A stretch of DNA of 64,000 nt from GCA-002050365 sp038235165 (GTDB taxonomy: Bacteria > Acidobacteriota > Blastocatellia > Pyrinomonadales > Pyrinomonadaceae), in contig JBBSUG010000019.1 of assembly GCA_038235165.1 (NCBI GenBank), forward strand, positions 1 through 64,000, given 5' to 3'. Shown here one piece after another: positions 26,160-34,340 of this stretch (positions are counted from its first letter, which is position 1; every line of letters begins with the position of its first letter). The translations under genes were made by a program, and so were the position numbers. Below the pieces are notes generated by a model that saw only the letters and a program-made list of their open reading frames with translations, searched no databases and had not been told where the DNA came from.

Positions 26160-26334
26160 CCGAAATCAATTACGAAAAGAGTAAAAAGGCGAACAGGGTT
26201 TAGTTGGCAGCGAGCGGATGGAAAAGCAATTTGCACCCATAGAAAATGGTTTTAGACAGAAAAAATGATAATCTTCGCGTTTGACGATGTTCCGGGTTTA
26301 GTCTGTTCAAGGTTGAGCGCAAAAAGGACGTTTT

Positions 26335-27039
26335 TCATATCAGTTCATTTTCATAAAGAGGAGCAAAGGCAATCGCTAGCAGCGCGGTGAAGATTTCGTC
26401 AGCCGAAAACCGGCGGTTGTGTTTTAAGGCTAAATCCGCTTTCAGCTCATTCATTTCAAGCGCGGTTTCTTCGGTTAATGTCACCGAACGCCGTGAACAT
26501 TGATCGGGCGATTTGACGAATTCAAACGCCCGTTCGCGCAGTTCCTGGAAATTATCGGCGTTGATAATTTCCAGCGATTCTTTAACCATTTTGTCCATCA
26601 ACTCGTTTTGTGTATATTGCAGATCACGGCTTCTGAATTTTGATTTGAGGCGCGTCAAATCAATAGTCAGGCTGCGCGGAACGGTATATGGTCGGCTGGT
26701 ATGACGAATACCCTCGAACTTTGCCGTTGCCAGTAAATCCGCGATTGTCCGGCTTCCCTGCTCGATTTCCTCCGCTGCCGGTAAATCTATTTGAACTTTT
26801 TGCGGCTGCTCGGTTATTTTTGCTTTGGTTTTTTCTTCTTTCAGCTTCTGTTTGGCGGTTTTTGTTTTAGCCGCTCGATTCTCTTTTACCGCCGCAGATT
26901 TACTCGGCGTGTTTTCGGCAATCGTTTCGGTTTCTTTCGTTATTGATATTTTACCCGGTTTGTCATCGAAAAATTCGCTCTGAATTTCGTCAATTTTTGC
27001 CAGATCAGTTGTTTTGCTCGGTCTTGCGGTTAATCCCAT
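26335..27039 (-). CDS. ParA partner, ribbon-helix-helix-like partition protein
   Basis: I start at the ATG 27039 (MGLTARPS) with GGGGGC upstream; a TTG at 27060 is possible. 234 residues: an Ala/Lys-rich, probably disordered N-terminal half (residues 35-85), then two segments built like ribbon-helix-helix units: PRSLTIDLTRLKSKF with following helix, and RRSVTLTEETALEMNELK with following helix FSADEIFTALL. There is no ParB HTH or nuclease domain. Its place directly after parA (30 bp) marks it as the centromere-binding partner of a type Ib-like system. Inferred from position and fold pattern. Confidence 0.62.
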   Translation of the reverse strand: MGLTARPSKTTDLAKIDEIQSEFFDDKPGKISITKETETIAENTPSKSAAVKENRAAKTKTAKQKLKEEKTKAKITEQPQKVQIDLPAAEEIEQGSRTIADLLATAKFEGIRHTSRPYTVPRSLTIDLTRLKSKFRSRDLQYTQNELMDKMVKESLEIINADNFQELRERAFEFVKSPDQCSRRSVTLTEETALEMNELKADLALKHNRRFSADEIFTALLAIAFAPLYENELI

Positions 27040-27069
27040 ATTATTTCTATGCCCCCACAAATCTCTGTC

Positions 27070-27831
27070 CTAGACTGCTGCTTTCTTTCCCTTTTTCGGC
27101 GGCTCCGTTCGCGCCGCAGCTTTTTCTTCCTGCCCCAAACCTAAAATTTCTTCGATCTCGGTAATTATTTCATTCATTTCACGTTGGGCTTCTCTATCCG
27201 AAACTGTTTTTGCCGAGAGTTCCAACACCGATAATCCTTCGGAACTCGCCTCAAAAATATTACGATGTCCGGCTGATGTTTTCATTACCGGAATTTCCAG
27301 TTCCCGCAGAAGCTGTTCGGCTTCCCGGCTGATGTTTTTGCGTTTGTCGCGCATATTCAGCAGCAGTCGGGCAGCAAAATTTGCGGGGCGGGCGGCGGCA
27401 ACTTTTTGAATCAACTCTCTGGTTATTTCCGAACTCCAAAATGAAAAATTTCCCGGTGTCAGAGGAATTATCACTAAATTTGCGGCGGCAATTACTCCCA
27501 GCGACACGAGTTCGTTGCGACCTGGCGTATCTACTACCACGACATCGTAAGAGACGGCGATTTCCTCTAAATCTATTGTCACCTCCGTCGCTTTTTTGAT
27601 ACCCCGGTAATGTTTGCTGAAAACTCTCAACTTGTTTTTTGTCTCCAGCTTGTTGGTGCGGGAAATTCCCCAATCCTCGCTGCTTCCCTGTCCGTCGGTA
27701 TCAAGCAGCAAAACTTTGTATTTTTCGCTCAAAACGGCAGCGATGTTCGTCGTTAGAGTTGATTTTCCAACCCCGCCTTTTTGATTTACAAAAGCTACGA
27801 TCCGACCTTGCGGTAAATCCTTTTTTGCCAT
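27070..27831 (-). CDS. parA: ParA family partition ATPase
   Basis: 253 residues. Deviant Walker A FVNQKGGVGKSTLTTNIA at residues about 14-31, Walker A' LLLDTDGQGSSEDW and Walker B VVVVDTPG near 95. No N-terminal HTH, so it is the short type that depends on its partner for operator binding. ParA drives segregation of low-copy replicons by a nucleoid-bound ATP gradient. A C-terminal extension rich in Lys/Ala (EEKAAARTEPPKKGKKAA) is extra. It is divergent from the Rep gene across 525 bp containing repeats that could serve as centromere. Confidence 0.92.
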   Translation of the reverse strand: MAKKDLPQGRIVAFVNQKGGVGKSTLTTNIAAVLSEKYKVLLLDTDGQGSSEDWGISRTNKLETKNKLRVFSKHYRGIKKATEVTIDLEEIAVSYDVVVVDTPGRNELVSLGVIAAANLVIIPLTPGNFSFWSSEITRELIQKVAAARPANFAARLLLNMRDKRKNISREAEQLLRELEIPVMKTSAGHRNIFEASSEGLSVLELSAKTVSDREAQREMNEIITEIEEILGLGQEEKAAARTEPPKKGKKAAV

Positions 27832-27884
27832 TTCACCACTTCCTTTTCCATGTTCTTGACTTTTTACTCTGCCCGAATAAAACT

Positions 27885-27963
27885 TTACACTATTTTTGTA
27901 ATACCGCCTATTCTGTTATCAGTAGTTTTAGTTACAACGATTACATTTTTTACAAACTTTACA
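27885..27963. promoter_or_regulatory. TTACA direct repeats, candidate parS/operator
   Basis: Four TTACA words start at 27932, 27941, 27950 and 27959, exactly 9 bp apart, and a further copy occurs at 27885. They lie 55-130 bp upstream of parA in a very AT-rich stretch. Ribbon-helix-helix partition proteins bind short direct repeats of this kind in front of parA, so this is a candidate centromere and operator. Confidence 0.45.
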
Positions 27964-28218
27964 CAAACAGCAACAGTATTAACCACTGCAACAAAATTTG
28001 CATAAATTACTAAAATTACCAAAACTGCATCATTTTCATTATTAGACTAATAAGTTGCCACACTGACCTCAAAAGCATTCGAGCAAAATTGAGCAATTAT
28101 TCGAGTTTGTGTTTGAAGTAATTAAAAGCCGGAGCGAGTAACTTTCAATTGCAGCCATAATGCCGAATTGTCGAAATCGTCGAAAGAAGTTGTGAGCGGT
28201 TAATTTGAAACTGCCGCC

Positions 28219-28289
28219 CGGTCAAATCGGTCAATCGTCCGGTCAGGAACTGAGCCGATACTTGAGAGTGCAGGTTCATTTGCTATACT
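28219..28289 (+). promoter_or_regulatory. Rep promoter with CGGTCA repeats
   Basis: A sigma-70-like promoter: TTGAGA (28262-28267), 16-bp spacer, TATACT (28284-28289). Start of transcription near 28296 rules out the TTG at 28294 as start codon. Just upstream three CGGTCA words (28219, 28228, 28240) may be an operator. The rest of 27964-28218 shows no gene. Confidence 0.6.
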
Positions 28290-28356
28290 TTTTTTGACAG
28301 GCTTTTTCACAGCGGATCAAAAGCGCGAATTAAAATTGAGTAGGGAGACGAAAACT

Positions 28357-29481
28357 GTGCCAAAGAAATACGAACTGATTAAGCAGACGAAACCGCTTCA
28401 ATTGTCTTTATTTGAATTGTTGACTGAAACGGATGTTTTAACTGAAGATGGCAATAAGCATTTGAAAAAAGGCAAAAATTATTCTCAGACTATCGAGCTG
28501 TATGATTTTATGCCCCGTTTCGTCTTTGGTCACCAGGCAAATTTGCGAAAAGATTACAACGGACTTTTGCCTGCGCTGATTAGGGATTTTGAATGTCGCG
28601 GAGTGCCGTTTAAATTGACGCTCACTCCTGCTACCATCGTCCAGCCGGACGGTAAGTCAGTGGCTTTTTACCCGGGAACGGATGAGGATATTCTCGAGAT
28701 CGTCTTGCGAAAAATGTATCTTGAGGACAATCCGAAACTTTACGACGGTCAGCCCGGAATGACCTTTACGGTTAATAAAATTCGTAAGGAACTTAAAAAG
28801 CAGGGAAGGACTCGTTCGCATACGCAGGTGATTGACTCATTGTTGATCCTGAAAGGATCACAGATTAGCTGCCAGAACCTCGATACAAAGACGACAATGA
28901 TCTTTAACCCGATAGATGTCCTCTCGTTCAGGAAAACTACTGAAGAGGCGGATACGCCCTGCTATTTGATATTTTCGAGTATAGTTGCCGAAGCGTTGGA
29001 CAATCTCTATTTTCGGCGTTTCAACTACAAGAAAGTTGTAAGTTATAAATCGGTTATCGCTAGATTGCTTCATCGCCGTATTTCCCATCATTTTACCCAA
29101 TCCAATCCGAAGCTGACTTACAGCGTGAATTTTTCCACCTTGTTGCGTGACTTCGGTCTAGAATACTCCACTCTTGCCAAGGCTTTTGTAAAACTTAACG
29201 AAGCTTTGAAAGAAATGAAAGATGCGAATGTTATTCAGGAATTTACCTGTGAGCCTGTTCGCAATTCCACAGACTCCCGTAAAATCGAAGATTATTTTGT
29301 AAGAATTACTCCGACTCAGGCATTTTCGTTTGAAGTTAAAAATTCAAATGATATAAAAGTTAATATCTCTCAGATAAGTGAGAATTCCGAGGATTTGAGT
29401 CGAAAAAATCCGAAAAAATTAAAAAAAACGACTTCACTTTTTCCAAAAATTGTCGCGGCGAAGGCGGCAAAGGATAAATAG
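28357..29481 (+). CDS. Plasmid-type replication initiator protein (Rep)
   Basis: I start at the GTG 28357 (VPKKYELIKQ) with GGGAG 12 bases upstream and a promoter just before. 374 residues; a central part with QSYDFMPRFVF-like start (ELYDFMPRFVFGHQANLRKD), a first winged-helix-like region around VNKIRKELKKQGRTRSHTQ (residues 140-165) and a second around NFSTLLRDFGLEYSTLAKAF (about 260-290), then a Lys-rich tail. This two-winged-helix plan and the adjacent iterons identify an iteron-binding initiator; the exact Rep family is not certain. It binds the nine iterons downstream and loads the host helicase with DnaA. Confidence 0.8.
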   Translation: MPKKYELIKQTKPLQLSLFELLTETDVLTEDGNKHLKKGKNYSQTIELYDFMPRFVFGHQANLRKDYNGLLPALIRDFECRGVPFKLTLTPATIVQPDGKSVAFYPGTDEDILEIVLRKMYLEDNPKLYDGQPGMTFTVNKIRKELKKQGRTRSHTQVIDSLLILKGSQISCQNLDTKTTMIFNPIDVLSFRKTTEEADTPCYLIFSSIVAEALDNLYFRRFNYKKVVSYKSVIARLLHRRISHHFTQSNPKLTYSVNFSTLLRDFGLEYSTLAKAFVKLNEALKEMKDANVIQEFTCEPVRNSTDSRKIEDYFVRITPTQAFSFEVKNSNDIKVNISQISENSEDLSRKNPKKLKKTTSLFPKIVAAKAAKDK

Positions 29482-29568
29482 TATATAGGTTAAATAGGAT
29501 AAAGAATAGGATAGACCGCCGTAAATCGCACTTAAGCCGTTTGTTCGCAAGATTTAGTCGCCGAGATG

Positions 29569-29897
29569 TATCCCAAATTTCTACATACATCTATCCCAAA
29601 TTTCTACAACTGTTTGAGAAGTATCCCAAATTTCTACATAGCAGGTTGTGGATAAAAAATAACCTATCCCAAATTTCTACATAGTTGACTGTGGAAAAAG
29701 TGAGAAGTATCCCAAATTTCTACATAGCAGGTTGTGGATAATATAGAAGTATCCCAAATTTCTACACGGCACGTTGTGGAAAAAGAGGGAAGTATCCCAA
29801 ATTTCTACATAGCAGGTTGTGGATAATGTAGAAGTATCCCAAATTTCTACATAGATGTATCCCAAATTTCTACACCCTTTTCGCCGGTTGTGGAAAA
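29569..29897. other. Iteron origin of replication with alternating DnaA boxes
   Basis: Nine identical 17-bp iterons TATCCCAAATTTCTACA begin at 29569, 29592, 29622, 29665, 29708, 29750, 29793, 29835 and 29858 (steps 23, 30, 43, 43, 42, 43, 42, 23). In the gaps lie DnaA boxes: TGTGGATAA at 29647, 29733 and 29818, and TGTGGAAAA at 29690, 29775 and 29889, alternating strictly. TGTGGATAA is the complement of the consensus TTATCCACA. The 42-43 bp steps are close to four helical turns, so all iterons and all boxes face the same way. The array begins 87 bp after the Rep stop codon, and AT-rich DNA follows, a likely unwinding region. Confidence 0.93.
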
Positions 29898-30335
29898 CTT
29901 TTTGGACCTCTTCTGTCAACCCTCGCTGAAGCTCAGAAAAATATTCAAAACTTGGTAAAATAAAAACCCTGCAAACATACGTGCGTCTGATAATAACGTA
30001 ACAGATTTGTCTCTCTTTTTGAATCCTCATTTCAAGAAGACTTTTTATCTACTCTGGTTAAAAGCATTATAGATTATTGTGAGATATGCGTATTGTGCAA
30101 CTTCATACAGTATTTATTATCGGACGCATCATAGTATATTTCGGTTAAAGCAACAGTTCTACATTGGTCGAAACCAAACAAACATTTATTAGAGAACAAG
30201 ACGAAAGGCGGTCTGAGTTGGTTCAATTTCCTGACTGTCTCACCGGTTAAGCCGCGGGAAATCACTCTGGATTATAATTTTTCTGTAACTCTTTCGCGTT
30301 GTATGTTTAATTTATATTAGATCGTATTTTTACAA

Positions 30336-30609
30336 ATGAATAATTCTGCGCCGGAGAGCAATGGCAACCGACTGTGTTCGGTCCGAAGCGTAAAGTTGGT
30401 CTGTCTCGAAAATCTTATCGAACTAACTCGCCGACGGGCAAAGTCTTAAACCACGCATCGCCTGACGAAACAACCCCGAAAGAGGAAGCCATAAAATATT
30501 AGTTTCGTAATGTGCGGACGAGTCTAATTCAGCCGCTGCCGGATATCGGTTGAAGGGAGAACGTCCGGCGGAAATGGAAGCCGAATTAAAAAAGTTTTTT
30601 GGCAACTGA
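30336..30609 (+). pseudogene. Possible decayed gene fragments, unknown
   Basis: Three plus-strand frames give short protein-like pieces one after another: MNNSAPESNGNRLCSVRS from 30336, NSPTGKVLNHASPDETTPKE ending at 30502, and ERPAEMEAELKKFFGN ending at 30609. None is a full gene. This looks like an old reading frame broken by frameshifts near the replication module, but chance cannot be excluded. Confidence 0.25.
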
Positions 30610-30622
30610 TTTTTATCAACAC

Positions 30623-30696
30623 AGGAGAATTCTTTAAACGATTATTTGAAAAACAGCTAAATTTTTACATTCAATAATTATTCAAGAAATTCTCCT
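30623..30696. repeat. Imperfect inverted repeat
   Basis: AGGAGAATT at 30623 pairs with AATTCTCCT ending at 30696, and inner words ATTATTTGAA and TTCAATAAT also pair. A 74-base AT-rich hairpin that could end transcription or be part of a mobile-element remnant. Confidence 0.5.
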
Positions 30697-30806
30697 AAAC
30701 TACATTCCAACGGTCATACAAGATAAATTCTTATAAAAAATTGCTGTTGTCTTAATATTTGGAATTTTTTCGGTAAAACGAAATTCACAGACGAGAAAGC
30801 GGCATT

Positions 30807-31643
30807 CTAATGCTTGTTTTCGGCAATGAATTTTCCGGGCGAGATGCCGACGTAGCGTTTAAATTGTTTTGAGAAATGCGCCTGATCGAAAAAACCGGTT
30901 GCTAGAGCGGTCTGCGTGATTGTAAATCCTTCGCGTAAAAGATATTTAGCACGTTCGATGCGGATTTGCGTTTGATAGGCATGCGGCGTAATTCCGGTTT
31001 CTTCTCGGAAAACTCTCAACAGATGAAACGGACTTAGAAAAGCGATGTTTGCCAATTCTTCCAGCGTAATGTTTTTGCAACTATTAGCGTGAAAATAATC
31101 GCGGGCGCGAGCGACTGCCGAGTGTTCGTTTCCGGTTTTTCGGATGTTTGATTCAGAATCAGCGTGTCTTGTAACAAGTTGCGTCATCGCCAGCAAAAAC
31201 AGCGATTCGCGTTCTAAATGCGAAGTCGAATTCTCTAATGCGTGGTGCAGCCGCAAAATCCCTTTTGCCGTTGCATCGTCGCGGACGACCGTTTTTGAGA
31301 AAAACGGAACATCTGACGTTTTGCCCGTAATTTCCCGTCGAACATTCCGCATCAATTCCGGGTCAACATACATAATGCGAAACGCCCAGCCGCGTTCGTC
31401 AATCGCGTGTCCCGTGTGAACTTCCGCCGGATTTATCAGCATAATATCTCCGGCAGCGGCGATTCGTTCCGCGCCTCGATAATCGAAAACATCCGCGCCG
31501 CGTTCGATTACGGCGATAGCAAATCCTTCGTGAAAATGCGGCGCAAACGAAAATGTTGAATATTCGGCGTAAAGACAATCCAAATCGCCCAAATCGCCGT
31601 TTGACCAATATTTTGTAATTTCTTTTGCTTTATTTACCGACAT
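30807..31643 (-). CDS. AraC family transcriptional regulator with cupin sensor
   Basis: 278 residues. The N-terminal half is an AraC-type cupin arm (FAPHFHEGFAIAVIERGADV, GDIMLINPAEVHTGHA). The C-terminal 100 residues have both AraC helix-turn-helix units, ITLEELANIAFLSPFHLLRV and FTITQTALATGFFDQAHFSK, with the signature ending KQFKRYVGISPGKF. The ligand is unknown. It stands alone at the head of a minus-strand set (AraC, DUF488, Mug-like, UspA, MsrA) which it may or may not control. Confidence 0.92.
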   Translation of the reverse strand: MSVNKAKEITKYWSNGDLGDLDCLYAEYSTFSFAPHFHEGFAIAVIERGADVFDYRGAERIAAAGDIMLINPAEVHTGHAIDERGWAFRIMYVDPELMRNVRREITGKTSDVPFFSKTVVRDDATAKGILRLHHALENSTSHLERESLFLLAMTQLVTRHADSESNIRKTGNEHSAVARARDYFHANSCKNITLEELANIAFLSPFHLLRVFREETGITPHAYQTQIRIERAKYLLREGFTITQTALATGFFDQAHFSKQFKRYVGISPGKFIAENKH

Positions 31644-31688
31644 TTTTTCTAAACAGCAATAAAAATATGCAGTATGGTACGCGGTTTT

Positions 31689-32225
31689 TCACTCTGCCGC
31701 GCCATAAAATAATTTTCCGTCCACAATTTTCGCCGGCGATGTGAACGGATGAAGTTCAGTTTTCTTCAAACCGATGATATGTTCGACCGCAACGCCCGCC
31801 GCTTTCAAATAATCGGAGATCATCGAGCGATGACACCGCCACCAGACCGCTTCGGAACACATTATAGCAGTTCGTTTTCCAGCGGCTAATTCCAGAAGTT
31901 GCTCGATTCCTTCGTGGAATTCTCCGGTTCCCATATAGTCGGCGTAACCGCGAAACGATTCATTTCGCCAAACGGTATTCGGCGAATCTTTGCTCATCTG
32001 CCGCCTTCCGCCGAGTTTTTCAAACAACTGATATTCGATTTTATTTTCGCCCAGCGACGCACTCAATTCCGCTTGATTAAAGTGCGAATATTTTCTCGAA
32101 CCCGGAAAGCGGCGCACGTCCGCCAGAGCTTTAATTTTGTTGGCGTTAAGTAATTCGAGAAACTCGCCAATCGAGCGCGTCGAATGTCCGATAGTCCAAA
32201 CTTTCAATTCTTCTTTATCTGACAT
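31689..32225 (-). CDS. DUF488 family protein
   Basis: 178 residues, cytosolic. Opening VWTIGHSTRSIGEFLELL and the block LADVRRFPGSRKYSHFNQ define DUF488; later MCSEAVWWRCHRSMISDYL carries the conserved Cys and HR pair typical of the family. Function is not established; some members are associated with DNA repair or redox contexts. Ends 45 bp before the AraC gene start; adjoining Mug-like gene lies 15 bp upstream, so the two are probably cotranscribed. Confidence 0.9.
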   Translation of the reverse strand: MSDKEELKVWTIGHSTRSIGEFLELLNANKIKALADVRRFPGSRKYSHFNQAELSASLGENKIEYQLFEKLGGRRQMSKDSPNTVWRNESFRGYADYMGTGEFHEGIEQLLELAAGKRTAIMCSEAVWWRCHRSMISDYLKAAGVAVEHIIGLKKTELHPFTSPAKIVDGKLFYGAAE

Positions 32226-32240
32226 ATCGTATATTAAAAT

Positions 32241-32750
32241 TTAATCCTGCGAAACCCGCGCAACTTCCTTCAGTTCCCGAACTCTGACAATTGCTTCTCC
32301 ACGCAACGGAGCGTGCATCACGAAAACCTTCGATTTGCCGATAGAATCTTGCCAGCCAAAGGAAAAATCTTTTGATCCGGTATATTTCTCGTATGTAACC
32401 TTGCCGATAAAACACGCCACTTTCGGTTTCTCGGTTTTTATAATACGGGAAATATTTTCACGACCGGGCAATTCCTCGCCTTTAACGAGCTGCGTAATAT
32501 CCCGCGTCGGTCGCTCGATAATATTCACGAGTCCGAGTTCGTAAACCGTGTTGAATCTCTCTCGATAAATACGTTTCAGATTTTCATCTATGCGAAGTTC
32601 TTCTCTTCTTTCCTCGACAAGTCCCGCTTCTGAAAGCAGATACCAGAACATTTTGTTATTGGAAAACGGCACGCCTCTGTCGAACGATCCGAAATGCGGA
32701 TTGATGCCGAGGAAAAGTATTTTCGGCTGCTTGTATAGATATTGAATCAT
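32241..32750 (-). CDS. Mug/TDG-like uracil-DNA glycosylase family protein
   Basis: 169 residues. KILFLGINPHFGSFDRGVPF matches the motif A region (GINP) of mismatch-specific uracil-DNA glycosylases, and KVFVMHAPLRGEAIVRVRE stands at the usual second DNA-contact motif. The middle NIIERPTRDITQLVKGEEL (residues about 75-93) is also typical. Family enzymes remove uracil or thymine opposite guanine. The second motif differs from canonical NPSGL, so substrate range is uncertain. Confidence 0.78.
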   Translation of the reverse strand: MIQYLYKQPKILFLGINPHFGSFDRGVPFSNNKMFWYLLSEAGLVEERREELRIDENLKRIYRERFNTVYELGLVNIIERPTRDITQLVKGEELPGRENISRIIKTEKPKVACFIGKVTYEKYTGSKDFSFGWQDSIGKSKVFVMHAPLRGEAIVRVRELKEVARVSQD

Positions 32751-32787
32751 ATTTCAGGCTGAACACATTACCGATCTTCAATTCCGG

Positions 32788-33240
32788 TCAGGGTTTTCGG
32801 ACAACCATGACTGAACACGGAGCGTAATGAACGACAGTCTGCGAAACGGAGCCGACCAGCATTCGATTCCAAAAGCCGTAACCGTGCGAGCCGATTACAA
32901 TTAAGTCCGCGCCCCATTCCTGCGCCGCCTCGACAATCGCTTTACCGGCAGAGCCATTAAGCACCTCAGTTGATACGCTGAGATTGGAATCGGGAAAATT
33001 TTGCGAAATTATTTCCTTTGCCTCCGCGACATAACCGGCTGCCATATTACGATGATCCGTGTCAGCTTCCTGAATGTAACTTGCGGCAAAAGGCAAAGGT
33101 TCCGTCGCTGCAGAGGCTACTATCTGTGCTGCCGAAACTATTTTGACAGACGTATCTTCGGGCTTGGCGATAATTTGACAACATTTTTCAATCGCCGCTT
33201 TACTGTAATCAGACCCGTCAGTTGCAACTAATATTTTCAT
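32788..33240 (-). CDS. UspA universal stress protein, single domain
   Basis: 150 residues, one Usp domain: MKILVATDGSDYSKAAIEKC at the start, IVIGSHGYGFWNRMLVGSVS with the ATP-binding G-x2-G-x9-GS pattern, and VVHYAPCSVMVVRKP at the end. Usually a dimer binding ATP. It is 17 bp downstream of MsrA, suggesting joint expression under oxidative stress. Confidence 0.93.
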   Translation of the reverse strand: MKILVATDGSDYSKAAIEKCCQIIAKPEDTSVKIVSAAQIVASAATEPLPFAASYIQEADTDHRNMAAGYVAEAKEIISQNFPDSNLSVSTEVLNGSAGKAIVEAAQEWGADLIVIGSHGYGFWNRMLVGSVSQTVVHYAPCSVMVVRKP

Positions 33241-33257
33241 TTTTACTCTCCTCTTTA

Positions 33258-33839
33258 TTAAATCTTGTAATTTTCTTTCTTTCCTAAAACGCTTTGTTTT
33301 CTGAGTTTCGATAAGAATTTTTGTCTAAATTTGGCGACCTTCGGCGCAATGACCGACGCGCAATACGGCTGATTCGAATTATTTTCAAAATAATTTTTGT
33401 GATGATCTCCAGCCGGATAAAACTCTGTAAATTCAGTTATTTCCGTCACAATCGGTTTATCGAAAAGTTTTTCACCGGTTAATTCGCTGATAACTTTTTC
33501 GGCAATTTTCTTTTGTTCAGGCGAATAATAAAAAATCACCGAACGGTAATTTGAACCGACATCATTTCCCTGACGATTCAGCGTTGTCGGGTCGTGCGTT
33601 GCAAAAAACACCTGCAAAATTTCTTTGTAAGAAATCTCGTTCGAGTCGAATTTTATCTGCACGACTTCGGCGTGTCCGGTCGCGCCGGTGCAAACTTGTT
33701 GGTATGTCGGATTTTCAATGTGTCCGCCCGAATATCCAGAATCAATCTCTTTTATTCCACGCAGATTATCAAAGACCGCTTCCGCACACCAAAAGCAACC
33801 GCCGCCAAGCGTTGCTGTTTCCTGAGTTTTGTTTTCCAT
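33258..33839 (-). CDS. msrA: Peptide-methionine (S)-S-oxide reductase MsrA
   Basis: 193 residues. The catalytic GGGCFWCAEAVF places the active Cys at residue 15 and a second Cys at 18. GYSGGHIENPTYQQVCTGAT and HDPTTLNRQGNDVGSNYRS are MsrA signatures. The enzyme repairs oxidised methionine in proteins using thioredoxin. It leads a stress pair with UspA. Confidence 0.95.
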   Translation of the reverse strand: MENKTQETATLGGGCFWCAEAVFDNLRGIKEIDSGYSGGHIENPTYQQVCTGATGHAEVVQIKFDSNEISYKEILQVFFATHDPTTLNRQGNDVGSNYRSVIFYYSPEQKKIAEKVISELTGEKLFDKPIVTEITEFTEFYPAGDHHKNYFENNSNQPYCASVIAPKVAKFRQKFLSKLRKQSVLGKKENYKI

Positions 33840-33897
33840 ACATTTATTAACAATTTGTTACATTCCAAAATATTTATGAATCCGCTTCTAAGAACGA

Positions 33898-34107
33898 TTA
33901 CCATATTCCCGGAACGCGGCGAAAGGTTTTCTTAGGGACGAGATTGTCGTCTGATTGCATAGGCGGTGGCATTTGATTTAGATTAATTCTTTCTTCTGAA
34001 AATGTCGGTTCAAAGTCGGAAATGTTTCCAGCCTTAAGATCATTGTTTTTCATTACTTTGTTGTTGGTTTCAGGTTGTTCGGTAATTTGTTTTGTTGCTT
34101 GGCTCAT
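33898..34107 (-). CDS. Small hypothetical protein
   Basis: 69 residues, polar and probably disordered (SQATKQITEQPETNNKVMKN). The start is behind a strong ACAGGAGAAT site, the main reason to believe it. Pro-rich ending (NQMPPPMQSDD, FRRVPGIW). No family recognised; it lies upstream of msrA on the same strand. Confidence 0.5.
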   Translation of the reverse strand: MSQATKQITEQPETNNKVMKNNDLKAGNISDFEPTFSEERINLNQMPPPMQSDDNLVPKKTFRRVPGIW

Positions 34108-34190
34108 AATTATTCTCCTGTAATTTCATGAAATTTTCTATCAATTCGCTTTTAATAAAAGACGCGCTGTTTAACTCGAACATTAGTAGA

Positions 34191-34293
34191 TATAACGCGG
34201 CGCGGACTTTCCGGATCGCTCCATTTTGAATTCGCTACCGGAATTACCGCCAAACCTTTCACACTTTTCGTTAATGTTCCTTTTGAAAAATTT
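34191..34293 (-). pseudogene. Fragment of a mannose-1-phosphate guanylyltransferase-like gene
   Basis: On the minus strand this translates to NFSKGTLTKSVKGLAVIP then VANSKWSDPESPRR, closely matching residues around 280 of the intact nucleotidyltransferase at 36664 (FSTEVLTKSAKDLAVIP, then NDSKWSDLGSPHR). The DNA matches 36755-36850 well. Nothing else of the gene is left, so this is a remnant of a paralogue or a partial duplication. Confidence 0.7.
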
Positions 34294-34340
34294 ATTTCAA
34301 TAAATTCGTTTTCCATAAATTCGTTTTTGCCACCGGAAAT

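Larger units (their letters stand above)
29898..30806. other. AT-rich gene-poor region after the origin
   Basis: About 900 bp with no convincing gene. The first 170 bp are AT-rich (candidate unwinding element). A 63-codon minus-strand frame at 30074-30265 begins with GTG and has no ribosome site, so I do not call it. Fragments of coding-like sequence in three frames occur at 30336-30609, and an inverted repeat at 30623-30696. Confidence 0.6.

Noticed and set aside
28294..28356. Upstream TTG start of Rep
   Set aside because: The -10 element ends at 28289, so transcription begins at about or after this codon; the GTG at 28357 has a ribosome site.
29569..29874. CRISPR array
   Set aside because: Repeats are only 17 bp, spacers contain recurring DnaA boxes and are alike; no cas genes. 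An origin explains it fully.
29677..30030. 117-codon frame across the iterons
   Set aside because: Its repeated YVEIWDTS is simply the translated iteron; it is not a repeat protein.
30074..30265. 63-codon minus-strand frame after the origin
   Set aside because: Starts with GTG, has no ribosome site, composition and position give no support. Left as non-coding.
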